A stretch of DNA of 64,000 nucleotides from assembly GCA_025350325.1 (NCBI GenBank), contig JANXYB010000008.1, positions 1 to 64,000 of the forward strand, given 5' to 3'. Below are positions 51,514 through 60,700 of this stretch, one piece after another. The position numbers were made by a program, and so were the translations under genes. The DNA is from Acidobacteriaceae bacterium. GTDB taxonomy: Bacteria > Acidobacteriota > Terriglobia > Terriglobales > Acidobacteriaceae. The stretch's first letter is position 1, and every line of letters starts with the position of its first letter. Under the pieces are notes generated by a model. That model was not told the origin of the DNA, did no database searches, and saw only the letters and a list, made by a program, of their open reading frames with translations.

Positions 51514-51825
51514 CTACTTCTTTACGATCCCGAGGACTTCTTCCTCACGCATGATTAGAAACTCTTCGCCGTCGAGCTTAATCTCGGTGCCGGAATACTT
51601 GCCGAAGAGCACATGATCGCCAGCCTTGACGTCGAGAGGAAATACCTTTCCCTCGTCGTTCGACTTGCCCTTGCCAACGGAGACGACTTCGCCTTCCTGG
51701 GGCTTTTCTTTGGCGCTATCGGGGATGATGATGCCCCCACGGACCGTTTCGCCCTCTTCCATACGGCGGACGAGGATGCGGTCGTGAAGTGGGGTGAAGG
51801 TGGTTGTAACGGTTGTTGATGCCAT
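51514..51825 (-). CDS. groS: Co-chaperonin GroES (10 kDa)
   Basis: This 103-residue protein forms the heptameric lid of Gro[12 protein letters not shown] is at the N-terminus, the mobile loop is [19 protein letters not shown] (residues 28-46), and [11 protein letters not shown] and EEEVLGIV end the fold. ATG 51825 follows AGGAG. It is first in the groES-groEL operon, behind a heat-shock-type control region. Confidence 0.96.
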   Translation of the reverse strand: MASTTVTTTFTPLHDRILVRRMEEGETVRGGIIIPDSAKEKPQEGEVVSVGKGKSNDEGKVFPLDVKAGDHVLFGKYSGTEIKLDGEEFLIMREEEVLGIVKK

Positions 51826-51971
51826 TGCTTCGCTTCTCCTTCACACGCGAACGGGGTTGAGCCCCATGCGCGAGTTTTGAGTGGTTTAGAACAGAATTTC
51901 GGAAAATGCGATTTGGCGACCCAACGGCTGGGACGGGCGCATTTCATCGGTGCAGTCCTGCCAGCCATGTG

Positions 51972-51998
51972 CTAGCAGTCTCGCCTTCCAATTGCTAA
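51972..51998 (-). promoter_or_regulatory. CIRCE-like HrcA operator
   Basis: On the minus strand TTAGCAATT-N9-GACTGCTAG matches the CIRCE consensus (TTAGCACTC-N9-GAGTGCTAA) at 14 of 18 positions with exactly 9 bp between the arms. It overlaps the expected transcription start of groES, where the HrcA repressor would act. No hrcA gene is in the window. Confidence 0.85.
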
Positions 51999-52026
51999 AG
52001 ATAGGGCGTTGAGTCGTAGTTGTCAA
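51998..52026 (-). promoter_or_regulatory. groES sigma70-type promoter
   Basis: On the minus strand the -35 box is TTGACA (52021-52026), the spacer is 17 bp and the -10 box is TATCTT (51998-52003). The -10 abuts the CIRCE-like operator. Confidence 0.85.
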
Positions 52027-52191
52027 GGGAGAAGATGTCTAAATATGATTAAAACTCACTCACATATTTCGAGTTTTTCTTCCCGTACACTGCTGCTCGT
52101 GTGACACGCTCGCGGAGATATAGAATCAACCCGAGAACAGTCAAAAATCAACACATTAGTCCGCCAAGTCACGACCAAGGCCAATTCTCAT

Positions 52192-53745
52192 ATGACGATC
52201 AAAAATCAGAATCTGGAAGAATCGGCCGACGGCGACAGCACCTACGGACAGATCATTCAATCGTCTGCCGTGATTGCAGGCTCCTCGGCCCTCAACATCG
52301 TCTTTGGGGCGATCAGAACCAAAGCGATGGCACTCTTCCTGGGGCCAGCCGGGTTCGGTCTATTTGGGTTATACGCATCAATCGTTTCTGTAGCAGAATG
52401 CATCGCCGGGGGCGGCGTCAGCAGCAGTGCTGTTCGGCAAATTGCTCAATCGGTGGCGTCGGGCGACCGCAATCAAATCTCGAGAACCAGGAAGGTTCTT
52501 CTTCAGGTTTCGCTTCTTCTCGCACTCTTAGGCGCGACTTTGCTCGCCATCCTGTCACGGCAAGTCTCAACCTTCACGTTTGGTGACGTTCGTCATACCG
52601 GTGCCATTGCGCTGCTTGCGCTGGTCGTGTTTTTTGAATTGCTTTCCAATGGGCAGCGTGCACTGCTTCAAGGGATGCGCAGGGTTCACGACCTGGCGAT
52701 GTGCGCTATCTTGACCGCTTTCCTCGGACTGCTCGTCACCGTTCCAATCGTATTCCTTCTCCGAGAAAGAGGCGTGGTTCCGGCGATCATAGGCGCCGGA
52801 ATGATCTCACTCCTGGTCACATCGCACTACAGCCGAAGAGTCCAATTTGAATCCTCTATATTGACTCGTGCGCAGAGGTTTGAAGAGGCGTCGTCGCTGC
52901 TGAAACTGGGCTTCGCATTCATGACCAGCTACCTCATGACGACGGGAGCTGGTTATGTGATCCGTATCATGGTGCTTCGCAGAATCGGATACGAAGCAAC
53001 CGGCTTGTATCAGGCCGCCTGGACACTTGGCGGTGTCTATGCTGGCTTCATTCTGCAGGCGATGGGAACCGACTTTTATCCACGTTTGACCGCAGTGGCC
53101 GAGGATAATGAAAAATGCAACCGCCTGGTGAACGAACAGACAGAAGTAGGCTTGCTATTGGCTGGCCCAGGCATACTGGCTAGCCTCGCACTGGCACCTC
53201 TGGTCCTCGTTGCTCTTTACAGCACCAGATTCTTTGCGGCGGTGGGAGTTCTGCGTTGGATATGCCTTGGAACCCTTCTTCAGGTGGTGACCTGGCCCAT
53301 GAGTTTCATTCTCGTGGCCAAGGGCAAACAGGCACTTTTCTTTGGCAGTGAAGCGGTATGGGCGATCGTAAGTCTTGGTCTCGCCTGGTTTGGTATCCGA
53401 TGGTCTGGTTTGAATGGTGCTGGCATCGCATTTGTTGGCTCATATCTAATTTACGGGGCTCTTCTGTTCTTCATCGTGAGTTCTCTTAGCGGCTTCAGAT
53501 GGTCTCGGGCAAATAGGAGGACGGGGCTGCTCTATCTTTGTCTCATCGCGTTGGTATTTGGGGGTTTCTCTTTCCTACCGTCCATTCCGGCTGTCTGCCT
53601 GGGTGTCTTCGTGGCAATCTTGAGCGTGGTTTATTCGATACGGGAACTCGTTAAACTCATCTCATCGGGCGGTATTCCAAAGGGAATTCGGCGGCTGATA
53701 CAGAGAATGAACCTTTTTTCAACCGGTGCCCAGAGTGTCGAATGA
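52192..53745 (+). CDS. Wzx-like polysaccharide flippase
   Basis: This 517-residue inner-membrane protein has about twelve transmembrane helices. VIAGSSALNIVFGAIRTKAM and GPAGFGLFGLYASIVSV begin the fold, typical of the polysaccharide-biosynthesis/MATE-related flippases that move lipid-linked O-antigen units across the membrane. It is the first gene of the plus-strand polysaccharide block and is followed by glycosyltransferases, which supports the role. ATG 52192 has AAGG well upstream. Confidence 0.85.
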   Translation: MTIKNQNLEESADGDSTYGQIIQSSAVIAGSSALNIVFGAIRTKAMALFLGPAGFGLFGLYASIVSVAECIAGGGVSSSAVRQIAQSVASGDRNQISRTRKVLLQVSLLLALLGATLLAILSRQVSTFTFGDVRHTGAIALLALVVFFELLSNGQRALLQGMRRVHDLAMCAILTAFLGLLVTVPIVFLLRERGVVPAIIGAGMISLLVTSHYSRRVQFESSILTRAQRFEEASSLLKLGFAFMTSYLMTTGAGYVIRIMVLRRIGYEATGLYQAAWTLGGVYAGFILQAMGTDFYPRLTAVAEDNEKCNRLVNEQTEVGLLLAGPGILASLALAPLVLVALYSTRFFAAVGVLRWICLGTLLQVVTWPMSFILVAKGKQALFFGSEAVWAIVSLGLAWFGIRWSGLNGAGIAFVGSYLIYGALLFFIVSSLSGFRWSRANRRTGLLYLCLIALVFGGFSFLPSIPAVCLGVFVAILSVVYSIRELVKLISSGGIPKGIRRLIQRMNLFSTGAQSVE

Positions 53746-53788
53746 TCCGAAACACACTAGCAATGGATAGACAGAGGAGGGAAGAAAC

Positions 53789-54772
53789 GTGCGCTCCTCA
53801 GGTTCGCGAGGAATTCGATCAATGACGCCAATGGTGTCGGTTATCATACCGACGTATAACCGAGCGTCCCTTGTGTCCGCGGCGATTGACAGCGTGCTGA
53901 AACAAACCTTTTCGGACTTTGAGCTAATCGTGATTGATGATGGTTCCACCGACGATACAGGCGAGCGAGTTCGTCCCTACTCGGATCGGATTCGCTATTT
54001 CTATCAGCCAAATCTTGGCGCGAGCGCGGCTCAGAATGCCGGCATTCGAGAGGCGACCGGAAAGTGGGTGGCAATCCTGGCGTCGGACGACATTTGGCAT
54101 CCGACCAAGCTTGAGCGTCAGTTGGAAGCGATCAGCAAGTTGGGGCAAGGATTTGGTGCATGCTTTACCAACTGCAGATACGTTGGGAATCCCAAGATGA
54201 AGTCAACCGCATTTGAAGAAGCGGGCATCAAGCCTGATCAAGCGTTCGGGCCGCTTCACAATCCACTCAGATATATCTGGGAGGGTGTTTACGGGCTTTA
54301 TGTTCAGAGCCTGCTGGTTTTACGCTCGCTTGTCGTTGAGGTGGGCGGCTTCGACGAAGATCTGAAATACAACGAGGACAGAGATCTCATTTTCAGGCTT
54401 TCATTCAAGACGCAGTTTTGTTATGTTTCAGCGCCTCTGGTGGATATTGATCGCAGGGATGCAATCCCGCGACTGACGAGTTTCGCGCAGGAGGGGGATT
54501 GGCAATGGTTTCTTTACCACGAGTTCTCGCTCCGGAAGATGCTTGAGTTTCCGAAACTCGAGGATCGTGGGACCCGTCAGATGATCCAAAGTGAATTGCT
54601 GGCTGTCTATTACAACCGTGCCGCAGGGGGAATTCGGGATTTCAACTTCCGGGTGACCTTCGACGCGGTGCGCAGGATCCACCGAGTGGGACAGAGTTTC
54701 TGTAAAATCTGGCGGACCCTGTTCGTTCGTGCTGTAAAAAAGCTATTGCGTGGGGTTCAAAAACGAAACTGA
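53789..54772 (+). CDS. Family 2 glycosyltransferase
   Basis: This 327-residue protein has a GT-A fold. VSVIIPTYNRASLV begins the nucleotide-sugar domain, IDDGSTDDT holds a conserved acidic pair, and LASDDIWHP contains the DxD-like metal motif. NEDRDLIFRLS is the likely acceptor-side acidic motif. It is cytoplasmic; the sugar and acceptor are unknown. GTG 53789 follows a strong AGGAGGG site; ATG 53822 is an alternative. Confidence 0.88.
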   Translation: MRSSGSRGIRSMTPMVSVIIPTYNRASLVSAAIDSVLKQTFSDFELIVIDDGSTDDTGERVRPYSDRIRYFYQPNLGASAAQNAGIREATGKWVAILASDDIWHPTKLERQLEAISKLGQGFGACFTNCRYVGNPKMKSTAFEEAGIKPDQAFGPLHNPLRYIWEGVYGLYVQSLLVLRSLVVEVGGFDEDLKYNEDRDLIFRLSFKTQFCYVSAPLVDIDRRDAIPRLTSFAQEGDWQWFLYHEFSLRKMLEFPKLEDRGTRQMIQSELLAVYYNRAAGGIRDFNFRVTFDAVRRIHRVGQSFCKIWRTLFVRAVKKLLRGVQKRN

Positions 54773-54854
54773 GAATGCCAAGAGTCCACCATGGGGCGGA
54801 TTACGGAACAATCAGCGCTGCTGCATACTGAAGTAGTTTGGGGATAAAAGAAAC

Positions 54855-55613
54855 ATGAATCGCAGCGCCTTGAAGGAGTTTGTCAAGCGTGTTTTGCCGG
54901 CGCCTCTGCGCCGGTGGATGCGACAGACGTATGTCCGCGCTTCGGAACGGCCACCGTATAAAATGGTTCGGTTCGGAAGCCTTCGCCGCGTGACGCCGAT
55001 TCATGAGGGGTTCTCGATTGGGCGCGGGGATTATGTCGATCGCTATTACATTGAGCGCTATCTCGAACAGAACGCCGGATGCATCAGAGGGCGCGTGCTG
55101 GAACTGGCAGAGAACGAATACACGGTTCGATTCGGCGAAGATCGGGTGACACGGTCGGACGTTTTGGATGTGAGGCCCAACCATCCGCTAGCAACGATCA
55201 TCGCGGACCTCGCCGTGGGCGATGGCATCCCTGCAAATGCGTTCGACTGCGTCATTCTCACGCAGGTTCTGAACTTCATTTACGACGTGAAGGCGGCAAT
55301 CCGGACAATTTACTGCATTCTGAAGCCGGGTGGTTGCGTGCTCGTTTCCGTTGCCGGCATCTCGCAGATGGCACGTGAAGAGATGAATTATTGCGGAGAT
55401 TATTGGCGTTTCACTAGTCTCTCGCTCCGGCGGCTTTTTGAAGAGGTGTTTCCCGCGGAGAACGTTAGTGTAGAGTCGCACGGAAATGTGCTATCGGCCA
55501 TCGCGTTTCTGCACGGATTGGCGCTGGAGGAACTGCGAAAAGATGAGCTGGACTATCACGATCAAAACTTTGAAGTTTCCGTGCTACTGAAGGCCGTCAA
55601 GCCGCTCGAATGA
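54855..55613 (+). CDS. SAM-dependent methyltransferase-like protein
   Basis: This 252-residue protein has a class I methyltransferase core. RVLELAENEYTVRFG stands at motif I (in a variant form without the usual GxGxG), DCVILTQVLNFIYDV marks the post-motif, and ILKPGGCVLVSVAG fits motif III. Position among glycosyltransferases suggests sugar methylation of the polysaccharide. The divergent motif I leaves some doubt about activity. It is 11 nt before the next gene's start. Confidence 0.78.
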   Translation: MNRSALKEFVKRVLPAPLRRWMRQTYVRASERPPYKMVRFGSLRRVTPIHEGFSIGRGDYVDRYYIERYLEQNAGCIRGRVLELAENEYTVRFGEDRVTRSDVLDVRPNHPLATIIADLAVGDGIPANAFDCVILTQVLNFIYDVKAAIRTIYCILKPGGCVLVSVAGISQMAREEMNYCGDYWRFTSLSLRRLFEEVFPAENVSVESHGNVLSAIAFLHGLALEELRKDELDYHDQNFEVSVLLKAVKPLE

Positions 55614-55623
55614 GTTTAAGACG

Positions 55624-57351
55624 ATGAGAGTTTCAATTGTCATCACTACCTATAATCGAAGAAATTCGCTGGAGCGCTGTCTCGAGAGCCTTGCTCAGCA
55701 GACTTTTCCCGTGAATGCATATGAAGTGGTTGTCGTCGCGGACGGCTGTAGTGATGACACTAACGCCTTTCTAGCGACCTATGAGCCGTTACACCGCTTT
55801 TGTTGGCTCAGCCAGACCAACCATGGACAGCCTACGGCTCAAAACTTGGGTATCGCGGCTGCGATTGGCGACCTCGTGATCCTGATGGATGACGATTGTA
55901 TCTGCGAGCGGGGGCTAGTGGCCGCGCACAGCGAGGCGCACCTCAACGAGGATCTCGCGGTGGTCATCGGCGCCGTGCTGCTGCATCCCGATACACCTCG
56001 GGGTACCCCGGGGGATATAAAGCGGCAAGTGGAGGACACGGAATTTGCTCGACTAAACGCAGGTGAGATTCGCCGTTCGGACTTGATGCTTTGTGCAAAC
56101 AGCTCCATCGCCCGGCAGACTGCGCTTGAGTGCCCTTTTGACCCGGCATACAAACGCATGCACGATGTTGAGGCCGGCCTTCGCCTCTGGGCGAAGGGCT
56201 ATCGGCCGAAGTTCGTTGCGAATGCGGTTGCTTATGAGTTCTTCACCAAATCTGTTGAGGGCGTGCTGAGCGACTCGCGCTATGAAGGGAAGTATGAGGT
56301 TTTGCTCACTGCGTTGCATCCGGAATTTAAGCCACTGGCTGCTCTGGTGCGCATTAATGAAGGTAATCCGCTGAAGAGATGGCTCCGCAAACAAATGGCC
56401 ACGCATGCGAGTTTGAGCGGGTCCCTGTTGGCGATGGTATATGGGCTTGCCGAGCCGTTGCGAAGAACCCGATTCTTTGCGTTGCTGGCGAACCGGGTGC
56501 TGCGTGCCCGTGCGGGTCTGCAACATGTGCGCGGCGCGATTGAGCAGGCAGGCTCGTGGGATGAACTGGAGCGTCGCTTCGGCGTGCGAACACCTGTGAT
56601 CATATATCACAACGTCGGCACGCCGAACGTTGGAGAGTTTCCAGGGCTGACGACTCCTGCTGCCGTATTCGAGGCTCAGATCCAACTGCTACTGAAGATG
56701 GGCTATCGATCGATCTTGCCATTCGAATGGTTGAACTGGCGCCAATCAGGTGGCGCGTTACCGGATCGCCCAGTAATGCTGGTGTTTGACGACGGGTACC
56801 AAGAGGCCTGCCGTATCGCTTTTCCCATTATTGAGAAATATGGGTTTTGCGCAGCCTGCATGGTGGTGACGCGGTTTATCGGCTCGACGAATCGGTGGGA
56901 CGAGGAGGCTGGTAGGCCGACGTTGCAGTTGATGAGCGAGGAGCAAATAGGCCATTGGTCGCGGAAGGGGATTGAGTTTGGTGGCCACACCCATACTCAT
57001 CCTGAACTGCCTTTTGAAAGCGATGAGCGCGTGGAGCAAGAAGTTGCGCAGTGCAAGGAGGATTTGACCCGACTATTGGGGAAGCCACCGTCAAGCTTTG
57101 CTTACCCCTTTGGTAGCTTTAGCGCGCCAGCCGAGGCTGCAGTGAGCCGTCATTTCCCATTGGGATTTACATCATGGCCTGGACGCCTGCATTTGGGGAC
57201 AAATACATCGCTTATTCCGCGTATCGCTTTTCTGCCTGGGGAGTCGAATTTCGGGATGTGGTGCAGACTGCGGCTTGGGCGGAATCCTCTTGAGTTTGTT
57301 CGCAATCGATGGAGAAAGATCACAGGATGCTGGCGCGAAGACGAAGTCTGA
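55624..57351 (+). CDS. GT2 glycosyltransferase fused to a polysaccharide deacetylase
   Basis: In this 575-residue protein, residues 1-270 are a GT2 domain (VSIVITTYNRRNSLE, VVADGCSDD, ILMDDDCICE). Residues about 320-540 are a NodB-homology polysaccharide deacetylase. MLVFDDGY holds the catalytic Asp and metal Asp, and GGHTHTHPEL holds the two metal histidines. FAYPFGSFS is also conserved. A single protein could add a sugar and a nearby domain could remove acetyl groups from the chain. No signal peptide is seen, so both domains are cytoplasmic. Confidence 0.82.
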   Translation: MRVSIVITTYNRRNSLERCLESLAQQTFPVNAYEVVVVADGCSDDTNAFLATYEPLHRFCWLSQTNHGQPTAQNLGIAAAIGDLVILMDDDCICERGLVAAHSEAHLNEDLAVVIGAVLLHPDTPRGTPGDIKRQVEDTEFARLNAGEIRRSDLMLCANSSIARQTALECPFDPAYKRMHDVEAGLRLWAKGYRPKFVANAVAYEFFTKSVEGVLSDSRYEGKYEVLLTALHPEFKPLAALVRINEGNPLKRWLRKQMATHASLSGSLLAMVYGLAEPLRRTRFFALLANRVLRARAGLQHVRGAIEQAGSWDELERRFGVRTPVIIYHNVGTPNVGEFPGLTTPAAVFEAQIQLLLKMGYRSILPFEWLNWRQSGGALPDRPVMLVFDDGYQEACRIAFPIIEKYGFCAACMVVTRFIGSTNRWDEEAGRPTLQLMSEEQIGHWSRKGIEFGGHTHTHPELPFESDERVEQEVAQCKEDLTRLLGKPPSSFAYPFGSFSAPAEAAVSRHFPLGFTSWPGRLHLGTNTSLIPRIAFLPGESNFGMWCRLRLGRNPLEFVRNRWRKITGCWREDEV

Positions 57352-57494
57352 GAATGCGCATTCAACCCGCAATGCAAAGGCGCCGGCTGCAAATCTATCG
57401 TGGCAGATCGGTTCAGCGCTTGCCTTGAATTCCAAATGTGCTTCGGTCTAGAGGGTTGCCGCACGGCTTGAGAATCTGGAGTGCGAAGGGAACA

Positions 57495-58448
57495 ATGGAC
57501 GTCTCGATTGTTATTCCAACGTTCAATCGGCGAGATCTGGTGCTTCGGACTCTCTCGACTCTCCGCGAGCAGGATCTTTCGGGAAATGCATTCGAGATTA
57601 TCGTGGTGGTCGATGGTTCGACCGACGGCACGACCGATGCGCTGAAGAAATTTCAAACGCTCAACTTTTCCTGCCGCTTTCGGGTAATCGAGCAGCAAAA
57701 CCGCGGCCCTTCTGCGGCGCGCAATGCCGGATCGCGCGCTGCGGAAGCTGGGTTGCTGTTGTTTATCGACGATGACATGCAGTGCGCTGCTGGATTAATT
57801 GCGGCACACGTAGCGGCCCACAGGAACCGCCGGGATATTATCGGATTTGGAGCGATCTTTTCGAGTTCCGACAGCCCGCGAAGCCTTGCCTTAGAGTGCT
57901 TCAACCGCGAGATCGGCGCATACCATCTGGAACATGTCCAGACGCCAGGAACCCCGTGGCTGCACTCTACGTGTGTGTTTAGCAATACGTCGCTTGCGAA
58001 GAACTTTCTGCTGGATGCAGGAGGATTCGACGAAGACTTCCGCGTGCGCGAAGACCTGGACATGGGCGTAAGGCTGCTGAAGCGGGGAGCGCAGGCATAC
58101 TATGTTTGTGACGCGGTTGCGTATCAGTACTACACCAAAACAGGATCGGATCTGCTGATAGAAGCGGAACGGTTTGCGCTAGCGGACATAAGGTTTGCAT
58201 CCAAGCATCCGGGACTACTTGTTCCGGGACACCTTGGCGGGATTGCCGAGAAGCAGTACTGGAGGGACCGACTGCGCAGCATCATGGTCGCGTCTCCGAT
58301 ATTGGAGAAGTGCCTTCTAGCGCCGTTGTGTTCTTTGGGCGAGACGTTCATTAGTGTCTCCGCTATCAGAAATGTCGGACTACGAGCACTTAAGGCGCGG
58401 CGACGGATTCGTTGGCTGCGCACAGTTCAGAGTAGAAGCAGCGGCTGA
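57495..58448 (+). CDS. Family 2 glycosyltransferase
   Basis: This 317-residue protein has VSIVIPTFNRRDLVL, VVDGSTDGTT, LLFIDDDMQ (DxD) and FDEDFRVREDLDMG, the features of a GT2 domain. The preceding gene's GT2 half has the same style, so the two may have arisen by duplication. ATG 57495 follows AAGGGA. It is the last intact gene of the plus-strand block. Confidence 0.88.
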   Translation: MDVSIVIPTFNRRDLVLRTLSTLREQDLSGNAFEIIVVVDGSTDGTTDALKKFQTLNFSCRFRVIEQQNRGPSAARNAGSRAAEAGLLLFIDDDMQCAAGLIAAHVAAHRNRRDIIGFGAIFSSSDSPRSLALECFNREIGAYHLEHVQTPGTPWLHSTCVFSNTSLAKNFLLDAGGFDEDFRVREDLDMGVRLLKRGAQAYYVCDAVAYQYYTKTGSDLLIEAERFALADIRFASKHPGLLVPGHLGGIAEKQYWRDRLRSIMVASPILEKCLLAPLCSLGETFISVSAIRNVGLRALKARRRIRWLRTVQSRSSG

Positions 58449-58497
58449 CTATTTTTTGCTGCAACCTTAGTGAACCGAGCGCAACATCTGAGTTTTT

Positions 58498-59425
58498 CTA
58501 TTTTGGCTTGGGAGTGCGAACAAAAACCCAGAGCCCTCTGATGCCCGCCTTTGCCAATACTCGCCATCCGCTGGTGACGATTTCTCCTGGCTCCTGCGTT
58601 TCACGCGTCCAAGTGAGACGCTTGCGTCGAAAACGGCGCCATAAAAACTTCACGAGGTCACCGCGCTGGTGAGGGAACTCCGCAAAAAGCAGCAGAGTAA
58701 GCGATGGAGTTGCAGGCCTCCTGCGCAACGGTGTCCCGCGTAAGGGGCGGATGGTAGACGATTGCGGTGGGAAGGTACACGACCGTGTACCCGCGAACCA
58801 ACAGGGAGGCGAAGGCAAAGTGCTCGTCGGCAATCTGGAATGGAGCACCGCGCCCGAGTCGCTCATCAAATATCGTCGAGCCCGCGCATGCAGCCTTGCG
58901 CAACGCCATGTTGCTGCCCAAACCAAGGCCGCCGAACGTTGCTATTTCAAACCACTGCTGAACTCTGTTATCGAGAACCCGAGGAGTCTCCTGCAGCCCC
59001 CCGCCGTTTCTAGAATTGGGAGTGATGATTTTGCCGGTGGTAGCGGCAACCCGAGGGTCTGCGAACGGCTGAAGCAAGAATCCAAGCCAGTGCTTGTCAG
59101 GACACGCGTCATCATCAAGGTACGCGACGATGTCCGATGTGCTTTCATCGAGTCCGCGATTGCGGGCTCTACTGAGCCCCTGTTGCGGCTCGACGGTGTA
59201 GCGCGCTGAGAAACTGTGCGCAACGCGCGCCGCTTCTTCACTGCCGTCAGAGTTATCCACGACGAGAACTTCATCCGGTGCTGGAAGAAGCTCGGTTACC
59301 GTTTGGAGACAATGGCGCAAATCGTTGGGACGATCAAGGGTACAAATGATGACTGTAACCGTCAGTTTTGAAGTCTGAACGATTGGAGATTCGGACTGCG
59401 CAACAGGTCTTGTGGCGTGGTCCAA
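58498..59425 (-). pseudogene. Family 2 glycosyltransferase broken by a one-base frameshift
   Basis: On the minus strand, the first frame (59425 to 58658, 255 codons) has TVTVIICTLDRPNDL, VVDNSDGSE, AYLDDDACP and IADEHFAFASLL, a GT2 core. It derails at NSIAYSAAF. The natural continuation (AEFPHQRGDLVKFLWRRFR ... ending KPK at 58498) is found in the next frame. Removing one T from the five-T run (minus strand; A5 at 58684-58688) restores one reading of 308 codons. The start is a TTG after GAGG. Recent decay, phase variation or a base-call error can all explain it. Confidence 0.78.
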
Positions 59426-59556
59426 TTAGTATGCCTCTAAATTTGAGCAGTGGGATGTCGTCACGTTTCAACTCACTACGATTGTAATTGTAGTTTGAGT
59501 CGTAAGCGAAGAACTGAATCAGGCCACGCTGAAGGGATTTTTTCGAATAAATTTCG

Positions 59557-59838
59557 CTAGTCGATAAAGTAGCCGATATCTGTGAGCACTTTCTCACTTA
59601 GTTCAACGCCCAAAAGCCTTGCGCTGTGCAAGGAATATATGTTGTCCTCGAAGCGCTGCAGCACCGACGCTGGCAGATCAGTCTGTTGCTTGAGTAGCCG
59701 CAGCAGTGTCGCGCTATCGGTTGGATACTGATAGTCGCCAGATAAGCCGCAGGCGGGGCGGATTGTCATCGAGATCGGAATCGTTCTTGTACCTGGCATG
59801 ACGCGATCACTGGGTTGGGTAATTAGATTGACTCGCAT
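59557..59838 (-). CDS. Small protein of unknown function
   Basis: This protein of 93 residues (ATG 59838, AGGA upstream) contains TIPISMTIRPACGLSGDYQY and LKQQTDLPASVLQRFEDNIY. It has no signal peptide and no recognised domain. It is alone on the minus strand between the broken glycosyltransferase and the activator gene. Codon use looks plausible but the gene is not certain. Confidence 0.5.
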   Translation of the reverse strand: MRVNLITQPSDRVMPGTRTIPISMTIRPACGLSGDYQYPTDSATLLRLLKQQTDLPASVLQRFEDNIYSLHSARLLGVELSEKVLTDIGYFID

Positions 59839-60700
59839 GAATATTCCTGTCAAGATGCGTGGGAAAGTTTCGCACCTGCGCTTTCAGTCACATGCTAGCG
59901 CACGCAGATTAGTGCGAGTCAGCAATAAGAATTATTAAAACTAACTTCGGTAACTAGGGTTGGTATTGCGGCACGCGAATTTGCCTTGGCCTTCGCTTGA
60001 AATGTCAGCGCTAATGCGACAACATACCTATCGAGAGCAAGGCCAGGAAGGATGACGAGAAGCGCCCGTCGAGGAACGATGACGAATGTAGATGTAGGAA
60101 GATTAGAGGATCAAGGATATGCGTGGCACGCACCGACCTACATCGGCAGTTTGTCGTTTTTTTTTAAGCTGCCATTGAAGCATCGGCGTTTTCGGTCGCA
60201 TTGAGCACTTCAGACCGAACTATAACCAACTCGCGATGCTGTTTTTCGGGCAAAGGTTGTTTAGCTTTGAACACGCTTTTGCCCCTACTGATGCAGAAGT
60301 TTGTGGCGTGACTGGGGAGTAGACAAGGGTGAGGAGTCTTGTGTTTACAAGCACGCTGGGTAACTTTTGATTACTAAAAATTTATTGACATCATTTGACC
60401 CCTTCCCTTATATTCGGTGCTCGGGTGGGTCTCGTCGTTGTACCAAAGTTTGTACTTTGTGTAACTGATATGTAGGTTGCATGATTTCCTTTCCTCTGTT
60501 TAAGCTCAACCTACTCCAAACCATCCGCCGACTTCTGCCTGGGCATAAGCCCGAAGGACAGCAATCGGGATTGGACTTACTAAGACATGCACGAAAGACT
60601 TGCTTTGCTACGCTGCAAGAGTCAGGTGCAGGCTGAGCGGCCAGTAGCACGTTGACGTTTCACTGAACGAACTTACTGCAACAATTTATGTAGGTGCCTT
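59839..60700. other. Long intergenic region before the activator gene
   Basis: About 860 bp without a recognisable gene. It contains a foldable stretch near 60091-60165 ending in nine T residues, and a good sigma70-type promoter at 60385-60414. The promoter leaves a leader of roughly 280 nt before the GTG start at 60701. Confidence 0.5.
60385..60414 (+). promoter_or_regulatory. Sigma70-type promoter of the activator gene
   Basis: The -35 box is TTGACA (60385-60390), the spacer is 18 bp and the -10 box is TATATT (60409-60414). The predicted start near 60421 leaves a long leader before the coding region. Confidence 0.6.

Larger units (their letters stand above)
51826..52191. other. Divergent control region between groESL and the polysaccharide locus
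   Basis: It contains the groES promoter and CIRCE-like operator (51972-52026) and a roughly 165-nt groES leader. The part from 52027 to 52191 is AT-rich and should hold the promoter for the flippase gene. I see no clear -35/-10 pair for that direction. Confidence 0.5.

Noticed and set aside
59969-59985. Possible sigma54 -24/-12 promoter (GGCACG ... TTTGC)
   Set aside because: There are 11 bases between the GG and GC elements instead of the required 10, and no gene starts at a suitable distance.
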